Shown in pieces: positions 6,318-11,240 of a stretch of 11,240 bases of DNA. The DNA lies in assembly GCA_035540935.1 (NCBI GenBank), contig DATLFS010000105.1:1-11240 (forward strand). The letters are read 5' to 3'. A program made the position numbers and the translations under genes. Every line of letters begins with the position of its first letter. Within the stretch, counting starts at the first letter, position 1. The notes beneath the pieces were generated by a model. The model saw only the letters and a program-made list of their open reading frames with translations, did not search any database and had not been told where the DNA came from. Origin of the DNA: DATLFS01 sp035540935. Its GTDB lineage: Bacteria; Actinomycetota; CADDZG01; WHSQ01.

Positions 6318-6323
6318 TACGCT
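6318..6323 (+). promoter_or_regulatory. -10 element (TACGCT) of a probable leaderless pafA promoter
   Basis: TACGCT fits TANNNT and ends 6 nt before the GTG start at 6330. There is no Shine-Dalgarno sequence upstream of the GTG. No good -35 is seen. The same hexamer with the same spacing precedes pafB. Confidence 0.55.
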
Positions 6324-6329
6324 GGCCGC

Positions 6330-7682
6330 GTGGAACGGCGCATCTTCGGCACCGAGAACGAGTACGGCGTCACCTGCACCTTCCGCGGGCAGCGGCGCCT
6401 GTCGCCCGACGAGGTGGCTCGCTATCTGTTCCGGCGCGTCGTCTCGTGGGGCAGGTCGTCGAACGTATTCCTCGAGAACGGGGCGCGGCTGTATCTCGAC
6501 GTGGGTTCGCACCCGGAGTACGCGACGCCCGAATGCGACACCGTCTACGACCTCATATGCCACGACAAGGCGGGGGAGCGGATCCTCGAAGGGCTCCTGC
6601 GGGCCGCGGAGGCGCGGCTTCGCGAGGAGGGGATCTCCGGCGACATCTACCTGTTCAAGAACAACACGGACTCCGCCGGAAACTCGTACGGCAGTCACGA
6701 GAACTACCTCGTTTCTCGCTACGGTGAGTTCGGCCGGCTCGCCGAAATCATGATCCCGTTCTTCGTGACGCGGCAGATCTTCGCCGGCGCCGGCAAGGTC
6801 CTCCAGACGGCGCGGGGTGCATTGTTCTGTATCGCGCAGCGGGCGGAGCACATCTGGGAGGGCGTCTCCTCTGCGACGACGCGGTCGCGCCCGATCATCA
6901 ACACGCGTGACGAGCCGCATGCAGATGCCGAACGATATCGGCGGCTTCACGTCATCGTGGGCGACTCCAACATGAGCGAGTGGACGTCCTACCTGAAGGT
7001 CGGCACCACCGCGCTCCTGCTGCGCATGTTCGAAGAGGGCGTCCAGGTACGCGACATGACACTCGAGAACCCGATCCGAGCGATCCGAGAGATCTCGCAC
7101 GACACCACCTGCACCCGCAAGGTTCGTCTGGCGAACGGCCGCGAGGCAAGTGCTCTCGACATGCAGAAGGAGTACCTCGACAAGGCCCTTCGCTGGGTGG
7201 AGAGGCGGGACGACCCGGTCCTCAAGGAGATCGCGGCCATGTGGGAGCACGCCATCTTCAACCTCGAGCACGACCAAGACGCCCTCGTCTCGCAGGTGGA
7301 CTGGATAGCGAAGCGGCGCCTTATCGAGTCCTACCGTTCCAAGCATGGGCTGTCTCTCGCCCATCCGAGGATCGCGTTGATGGACCTCGCCTATCACGAC
7401 GTCAACCGCACCCGCGGCCTGTACTACATCCTCGAGAGGCGCGGCCGGATGGAACGGATGTGCGACGAACCCGACATAGAGAGGGCACAGGTGGAGCCGC
7501 CGCAGACCACGAGGGCCAAGCTCCGGGGTGAGTTCATCCGCGCGGCGAAGCGGAAGCGCCGCGATTTCACCGTCGACTGGGTGCACCTGAAGTTGAACGA
7601 CCAAGCGCAGAGAACCGTGCTCTGCAAGGACCCGTTCCGCGCCACGGATGATCGGGTCGCCAAGCTCATCGCGTCGCTGTGA
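6330..7682 (+). CDS. pafA: Pup--protein ligase PafA
   Basis: PafA activates the C-terminal Glu of Pup with ATP, forming a gamma-glutamyl phosphate, and transfers it to the lysine of a target protein. It has 450 residues from GTG 6330, matching the family (about 452 in Mycobacterium). The N-terminus VERRIFGTENEYGVTCTF places the metal-binding Glu at residue 9. The block YLFRRVVSWGRSSNVFLENG and the motif YLDVGSHPEYATPECD follow, with catalytic Asp57. Further blocks are KNNTDSAGNSYGSHENYL, RPIINTRDEPHADAERY and LHVIVGDSNMSEWTSYLK. It shares the glutamine-synthetase-like fold with Dop but lacks the Dop-loop insertion, which separates the two calls. The open frame extends upstream into prcA; GTG 6330 is chosen because it gives the exact family N-terminus and lies 6 nt after TACGCT. 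The stop overlaps the start of the next gene (GTGA, 7679-7682). Confidence 0.97.
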   Translation: MERRIFGTENEYGVTCTFRGQRRLSPDEVARYLFRRVVSWGRSSNVFLENGARLYLDVGSHPEYATPECDTVYDLICHDKAGERILEGLLRAAEARLREEGISGDIYLFKNNTDSAGNSYGSHENYLVSRYGEFGRLAEIMIPFFVTRQIFAGAGKVLQTARGALFCIAQRAEHIWEGVSSATTRSRPIINTRDEPHADAERYRRLHVIVGDSNMSEWTSYLKVGTTALLLRMFEEGVQVRDMTLENPIRAIREISHDTTCTRKVRLANGREASALDMQKEYLDKALRWVERRDDPVLKEIAAMWEHAIFNLEHDQDALVSQVDWIAKRRLIESYRSKHGLSLAHPRIALMDLAYHDVNRTRGLYYILERRGRMERMCDEPDIERAQVEPPQTTRAKLRGEFIRAAKRKRRDFTVDWVHLKLNDQAQRTVLCKDPFRATDDRVAKLIASL

Positions 7683-8746
7683 CGACGGGCTACCGCGAGG
7701 GAACGGTGACCGCGCTGGTCGCGGAGCGTGTCGACCTGATCCGGGTCCACATCGATACGGAAACAGGTCCCGTCGACGCGGTTGCGTTCCCCAAGCTCAC
7801 GGGAGCCGTTGCGGTCGGCGACCGCGTGATCGTGAACACGCTGGGAATCGATCTCGACCTCGGCACGGGCGGCGACGCCTTCGTGCTGTGGAACCTCTCT
7901 CGGCCGAAGACGGAGGCGGCCGCGGCAGGGCACATCGTCAAACTCAGGTACAGCCCGCTTCAGACGAACGTGCTGGCGGCTGAGGCGCCCGAGAGTCCGC
8001 ATCACGAAGAGCTGCGGGAAGTCACGTCGATCGACGGCATGCCGGTGGTCACGTGCGGGCTGCACGCGCAGGTACCCGCGGTCGCCGCCGGGATCAAAGC
8101 AGCGCGGCCCGGTGTGCGGGTCGCCTACGTGATGAACGACGCGGGCGCACTTCCTCTCGCGTGGAGCGACCTCGTCCGCACCTGTCGCGCCGCGGACGTC
8201 CTCGACCTCACCTGCACGTACGGCCATGCGTTCGGCGGAGACCTCGAGGCGGTGAACGCGTTCTCGGCGCTGGCGGCGGTGAGACACGCCGGGGACGCGG
8301 ACGCGGCGATCGTGGGTCCCGGCCCGGGGGTGGTGGGCACCTCAACGACGCTGGGCTTCAGCACCATCGATCAGGGTGCCGTGCTCGACGCCGCGTCCGC
8401 TCTCGGGGGGATCCCCATCGCGGCCCTCAGGATCTCGTTCGCGGATCCGCGTCCGCGGCATCGAGGCGTGAGCCGTCACAGCATCGTCGCGCTCACGCTC
8501 GGAACCCGCAGCCGCGTCACGGTCGCGGTCCCCGAACTCCCCGGCGGAGCCCCCGATCTCTCTGAGGCGCTCCGTCCGCTCGCGGAGCGGCACGAACTGC
8601 TGGAAGCGGACGGCGCGCCCGGACTCGCGCTCCTCGACGAGAGGGGGGTCGTGCTTCGTTCGATGGGTCGCTCGCTCGAGGCGACCCCGGAGCTGTTCCT
8701 TGCGGCGTCCGCAGCGGGAGCCGTCGCGGCCGGCTACTACCTATAG
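7679..8746 (+). CDS. DUF3866-like protein, coupled to pafA
   Basis: This 355-residue protein resembles the DUF3866 family of uncharacterised proteins, found in actinobacteria and some other Gram-positives; the assignment rests on remembered family pattern, not a search. Seen: an N-terminal beta-rich domain (about 1-95) with alternating Val/Asp/Gly typical of a small barrel, then an alpha/beta core with glycine-rich turns, including VVTCGLHAQVPAVAAGIK (about 121-138), RVAYVMNDAGALPLAW, DLTCTYGHAFGGDLEAVNAF and AAIVGPGPGVVGTSTTLGFS. The conserved-looking Cys, His and Gly residues could form a binding or catalytic site, but no known motif is evident. No signal peptide or membrane segment is seen. 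The GTG start at 7679 overlaps the pafA stop by 4 nt, so translation is probably coupled to pafA. It sits between pafA and pafB, suggesting a role linked to pupylation or its regulation, which is inference. Confidence 0.8.
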   Translation: MTTGYREGTVTALVAERVDLIRVHIDTETGPVDAVAFPKLTGAVAVGDRVIVNTLGIDLDLGTGGDAFVLWNLSRPKTEAAAAGHIVKLRYSPLQTNVLAAEAPESPHHEELREVTSIDGMPVVTCGLHAQVPAVAAGIKAARPGVRVAYVMNDAGALPLAWSDLVRTCRAADVLDLTCTYGHAFGGDLEAVNAFSALAAVRHAGDADAAIVGPGPGVVGTSTTLGFSTIDQGAVLDAASALGGIPIAALRISFADPRPRHRGVSRHSIVALTLGTRSRVTVAVPELPGGAPDLSEALRPLAERHELLEADGAPGLALLDERGVVLRSMGRSLEATPELFLAASAAGAVAAGYYL

Positions 8747-8762
8747 GCGACGGAGGAGCAAG

Positions 8763-8768
8763 TACGCT
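8763..8768 (+). promoter_or_regulatory. -10 element (TACGCT) of a probable leaderless pafB promoter
   Basis: TACGCT ends 6 nt before the pafB ATG at 8775. The purine-rich GGAGGAG at 8752-8758 is 16 nt from the ATG, too far for normal Shine-Dalgarno use. The element would give pafBC a transcript separate from pafA and the DUF3866-like gene, even though the gap is only 28 nt. Confidence 0.5.
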
Positions 8769-8774
8769 TCGCAC

Positions 8775-9731
8775 ATGCGTCGCATCGAGCGGCTCATCAA
8801 TCTCCTCGCGGCACTGCTCGACAGCCGTCGTCCGCTCACCGCCGAGGAGATACGCGATCGGATAGCCGGCTACGAGCAAGAGTCGCACGAGGCTTTCCGC
8901 CGCGCTTTCGAGCGCGACAAAGAGACCCTCCGGAGCATGGGCATCCCGATCGAGACCGTGCAGGTCGATCCCCTGTACGAGGGTGGAGGAGACGCCTACA
9001 CCGTCTCGAAGGATCGGTACTACCTGCCGCCGCTCGACCTCGAGCCCGACGAGGCGGCCGCACTGCGGATCGCGGCCGGCGCGGTGCTCGGTTCGACCGA
9101 CATCACGCGGGCGGGGCTGCTCAAGCTCCAGATCGGCCATCCCGCCGAACCCGCGGAAGGGCCACGCCTCGTGTGGGGAACGGACCTTGCGGTGGAGCAA
9201 CCGCATCTCGGCGCCCTCTACGAGACCGTTGCGGGCCGCCGGCCGATACGGTTCGGTTACCGGCGGCCGGGGGCGGCGGAGGCAGAGATGCGCGAGGTCG
9301 AGCCGTACGGGCTGGTGAACCGGCGCGGCCACTGGTACCTCGTCGGCAGGGACCGGGCTCGCGACGGTGTGCGGGCCTTCAAGCTCAGCCGCATCGAAGG
9401 GGGGCTGGGGCGCGCCGACGGCTCCTACGAGATCCCGGCGGGCTTCGACGCTAAGGCGCACCTCCCCAAGGAAGCGTGGGAGCTCACCGCCGAAGACGAG
9501 ACGACCGCGGTCGTCCGCTTCGACCCCTCGCTCAGGTGGTGGGCCGAGCAGAACCTGAACGGCGCAGAGCTGGCGGAGCGATCCGACGGCGCCGTCGACG
9601 CCAGCTTCCGGGTCGGCAACCTCGACGCTCTCATCTCCTGGGCGCTCGGCTTCGGCGACAAGGTCGAGATCGTCCGGCCGGAGGAGGCACGATCCCGACT
9701 GCTCGAGCACCTGGCGGTGCACCTTGGCTGA
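8775..9731 (+). CDS. pafB: WYL-domain transcriptional regulator PafB
   Basis: PafB works with PafC as a transcription activator of DNA-damage response genes in mycobacteria; both carry an HTH and a WYL domain. This protein has 318 residues (mycobacterial PafB about 332). Residues 1-60 form a winged HTH (RIERLINLLAALLDSRRPLTAEEI, with the recognition helix and ERDKETLRSMGIPIE after it). The linker VSKDRYYLPPLDLEPDEAAAL leads to a helical middle region. The WYL motif is at 187-189 within GHWYLVGRDRARDGVRAFKLSRIEG, and a WCX-like C-terminal domain follows, ending in a helix (PEEARSRLLEHLAVHLG). ATG 8775 is chosen over in-frame upstream codons because it gives the family N-terminus and sits 6 nt after a TACGCT hexamer. 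The last 8 nt overlap pafC. WYL domains in this family bind a nucleic-acid-type ligand; single-stranded DNA is the proposed signal. Confidence 0.93.
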   Translation: MRRIERLINLLAALLDSRRPLTAEEIRDRIAGYEQESHEAFRRAFERDKETLRSMGIPIETVQVDPLYEGGGDAYTVSKDRYYLPPLDLEPDEAAALRIAAGAVLGSTDITRAGLLKLQIGHPAEPAEGPRLVWGTDLAVEQPHLGALYETVAGRRPIRFGYRRPGAAEAEMREVEPYGLVNRRGHWYLVGRDRARDGVRAFKLSRIEGGLGRADGSYEIPAGFDAKAHLPKEAWELTAEDETTAVVRFDPSLRWWAEQNLNGAELAERSDGAVDASFRVGNLDALISWALGFGDKVEIVRPEEARSRLLEHLAVHLG

Positions 9732-10683
9732 CGAGTACGGCCGCCTCGGGAACAGGCTGCGGCGGATCCTGGTCGTGCTCCCTTACGTCATCCAGCACCC
9801 CGGCGTGACGCTCGGCGAGCTCGCGGAGCGCTTCGGCGCGTCACGCCGCGAGCTGCTAGACGACCTGAACATGGTCGCGATGTGCGGCCTGCCCGGCTAT
9901 ACGCCCCTCGAGCTGATCGACGTATCGATCGGCGACGACGACTCGGTGGTCGTTTCGATGGCCGACTACTTCGCCGCGCCGTTGCGGCTGTCGGCGGTGG
10001 AGGCATTGACGCTGTACGCGGGCGCCGCCGCATATGCGACGGTCGAGGAGCTCGACGGCGCCGACTCGCTGCAGCGTGCGCTGGCGAAGCTGCGGTCGGC
10101 TCTCGGCGCGCCCGGGAGTGACGAGCTGCAGGTCGACGTCGACGCGGCTCCCGGAGAGCACCTCGCGACGATCCGGCGCGCCCTCGAGGAGAGGCGCCGG
10201 GTCCGGCTGGAGTACTTCTCCGCGACGCGCGGCGCGCTCACCGATCGCGAGGTCGACCCCTGGGGCATGATCGCCGCGCTCGGACGCTGGTATCTGGTCG
10301 GTCTCGATCACGACTCCGGGGAAGAGCGCATCTTCCGCATCGACCGCGTGAAGTCGGCCGCGCTGCTCGACGACCCCGCGCCGGTGCCCGACGACTTCGA
10401 TCCCGGCCGTTACCGCGGAGGCTTCAGCGGAGCCGGCGGGGGAGAGGTCACCATGGAGCTATCGCCGCGCGCGGCCGAATGGTTCCCCGAGTACTACCCG
10501 GTCGAGGAGACCCGGGTGCTGGACGACGGATGGACCCGCGTCACGCTCCGCTCCGGAGGCGATCACTGGGCGGCGACTCTGCTCCTACGTCTGGGCAAGG
10601 AGGCGCGGGCGGTCGAGCCGGAGTCCGTCCGCCGCGCCGCCCGGAACCTCGCCGAGGCGGTGGCCGCCCGTCACGCCGGTTAG
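9724..10683 (+). CDS. pafC: WYL-domain transcriptional regulator PafC
   Basis: This is the partner of PafB, of 319 residues from a TTG start (9724), similar to mycobacterial PafC (about 316). The HTH lies at about 8-60 (RLRRILVVLPYVIQHPGVTLGELAERFGASRRELLDDL). The following acidic, beta-rich linker and the segment LRLSAVEALTLYAGAAAYAT precede the WYL domain, with W-Y-L at 189-191 in GRWYLVGLDHDSGEERIFRIDRV. A C-terminal WCX-like domain ends in SVRRAARNLAEAVAARH. The TTG is the only plausible in-frame start near the pafB end and gives the expected N-terminal helix; it overlaps the pafB stop by 8 nt, so the two are translationally coupled and probably made in equal amounts. The stop TAG (10681-10683) overlaps the stop of the minus-strand kinase gene. 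Confidence 0.93.
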   Translation: MADEYGRLGNRLRRILVVLPYVIQHPGVTLGELAERFGASRRELLDDLNMVAMCGLPGYTPLELIDVSIGDDDSVVVSMADYFAAPLRLSAVEALTLYAGAAAYATVEELDGADSLQRALAKLRSALGAPGSDELQVDVDAAPGEHLATIRRALEERRRVRLEYFSATRGALTDREVDPWGMIAALGRWYLVGLDHDSGEERIFRIDRVKSAALLDDPAPVPDDFDPGRYRGGFSGAGGGEVTMELSPRAAEWFPEYYPVEETRVLDDGWTRVTLRSGGDHWAATLLLRLGKEARAVEPESVRRAARNLAEAVAARHAG

Positions 10684-11240
10684 GCCGACGCTGCGGCGGA
10701 CCTCTCCGGAGGTGCGACCGCGGGGGGCAGCGCGATCGAGAAGGTGGAGCCCTTGCCCCATGCGGACTCGACCCAGATGCGACCTTCGTGCGCGCGGACG
10801 AGCCGGAGGCATAGGTAGAGGCCGACGCCCGTCCCGCCGTGCCTCCGGGTGGACGAGCTGTCGATCTGCCGGAACCGCTCGAAGATGTGGGGGATGTCGC
10901 TGGAGATGATCCCCGCGCCGCGGTCGACGACGTCGATGCGGAGCCGGTCCGCCTCCTCGTCGAGCCACGCGCGGACGACGACCGGAGCGGGGGCGTCCGA
11001 GTACTTCAGAGCGTTGTCCACCAGGTGCCTGAGGACCATGCGCATCTTCGCCTCGTCCAGCACCCACGTGAGGTCGGGCGGGACGTCCACCTCCACGGCG
11101 CGCCCGGGGTGAGCACTTTGCAGCTCGTCCACCGCGGCCCGTGCAACCGCGGCGACGGGAACGCGCTCGTGGCGCAACCGGGCCTCGCGAGCCTCTATCT
11201 TCGAGACGTAGAGCAGGTCCTCGATGAGCCGCTCCAGCTG
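10680..11240 (-). CDS. Sensor histidine kinase, C-terminal part (5' end outside window)
   Basis: This minus-strand frame runs from the right window edge to TAA (10680-10682), with 186 residues visible. It holds the end of a HisKA dimerisation helix (QLERLIEDLLYVSKIE, residues 1-16) and a complete HATPase_c domain. The N box HLVDNALKYS is at 72-81, the G1 box DRGAGI at 106-111, an F-box-like IFERFRQ at about 119-125, and the G2 box GGTGVGLYL at 135-143, followed by GKGSTFSIALPP. All ATP-binding motifs look intact. The phosphoacceptor His and sensory domains lie outside the window, so signal and partner response regulator are unknown. The Ala/Ser-rich end is short. It is convergent with pafC, with stop codons overlapping across 10680-10683 and no room for a conventional terminator. 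A role in the proteasome pathway is not indicated. Confidence 0.92.
   Translation of the reverse strand, partial: QLERLIEDLLYVSKIEAREARLRHERVPVAAVARAAVDELQSAHPGRAVEVDVPPDLTWVLDEAKMRMVLRHLVDNALKYSDAPAPVVVRAWLDEEADRLRIDVVDRGAGIISSDIPHIFERFRQIDSSSTRRHGGTGVGLYLCLRLVRAHEGRIWVESAWGKGSTFSIALPPAVAPPERSAAASA

Larger units (their letters stand above)
6034..6329. other. prcA-pafA gap (296 nt): small minus-strand frame, hairpin and pafA promoter
   Basis: No plus-strand gene is seen here. The left three quarters are covered by the probable small minus-strand gene (6030-6251). A GC-rich hairpin lies at 6091-6118. The right part (about 6252-6329) is a pyrimidine-rich stretch on the plus strand leading to the TACGCT hexamer of the pafA promoter. 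No tRNA, insertion sequence or CRISPR-like repeats are visible. Confidence 0.6.

Noticed and set aside
5712..6329. Extending pafA upstream into prcA
   Set aside because: The added residues are out-of-frame prcA. GTG 6330 gives the conserved PafA N-terminus.
6306..8287. Minus-strand frames opposite pafA and the DUF3866-like gene
   Set aside because: They are shadows of the coding frames; no motif and no convincing ribosome binding site.
2236..8768. PafBC-dependent promoter motif (TTGTCRGTG, 8 nt, then TANNNT) upstream of dop, pafA or pafB
   Set aside because: The nine bases at the required distance before each hexamer do not match the upstream half of the motif, so autoregulation by PafBC through this motif is not supported here.
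1..11240. CRISPR arrays, tRNA or rRNA genes, insertion sequences, phage or toxin-antitoxin modules
   Set aside because: Looked for on both strands; no regularly spaced repeats, terminal inverted repeats, transposase motifs or cloverleaf-like segments were recognised. The window reads as ordinary chromosomal core DNA.

Overview
This window carries an almost complete actinobacterial Pup-proteasome locus. The sequence is GC-rich, with strong G/C preference at third codon positions. The order trmI (3' end), arc/mpa, dop, MerR-type regulator, pup, prcB, prcA, pafA, DUF3866-like gene, pafB, pafC is the layout typical of Actinomycetota. Several details differ from the mycobacterial arrangement: a MerR gene sits between dop and pup, a DUF3866-like gene lies between pafA and pafB, and Pup ends in Glu. 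A less-studied or deep-branching actinobacterial lineage is therefore plausible, but the window does not fix the taxon.

Layout. Positions 1-405 hold the C-terminal part of a tRNA m1A58 methyltransferase. Positions 447-2213 encode the AAA+ proteasomal ATPase ARC/Mpa. Positions 2265-3749 encode Dop (depupylase) and 3801-4220 a small MerR-like regulator. Pup is at 4240-4419, the proteasome beta subunit at 4502-5350 and the alpha subunit at 5353-6033. Positions 6034-6329 have no plus-strand gene; they hold a probable small minus-strand gene (6030-6251) whose stop codon overlaps that of prcA. PafA (Pup ligase) is at 6330-7682, the DUF3866-like protein at 7679-8746, and the WYL regulators PafB and PafC at 8775-9731 and 9724-10683. 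From 10680 to the right edge a sensor histidine kinase runs on the minus strand and is cut by the window end.

How the genes work together. PafA attaches the C-terminal Glu of Pup to substrate lysines. The ARC coiled coil captures Pup, and the ATPase ring unfolds the substrate and feeds it into the PrcA/PrcB 20S chamber through its C-terminal GQYL tail. Dop removes Pup. PafB and PafC are WYL regulators linked to the DNA-damage response in mycobacteria. All catalytic residues I could check are present (PrcB Thr47/Asp63/Lys79, Dop Asp90, PafA Asp57, ARC Walker A and B), so the system looks functional.

The most striking non-coding pattern is that dop, merR, pafA and pafB each have a -10-like hexamer (TANNNT, or CAGACT for merR) ending exactly 6 nt before the start codon and no usable Shine-Dalgarno sequence, which is the signature of leaderless transcripts. 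In contrast, pup, prcB, prcA and probably arc have Shine-Dalgarno sequences. The core system is known biology. The less described parts are the MerR gene, the small minus-strand protein, the DUF3866-like partner, the unusual arc start and an apparently orphan Shine-Dalgarno sequence before prcB.
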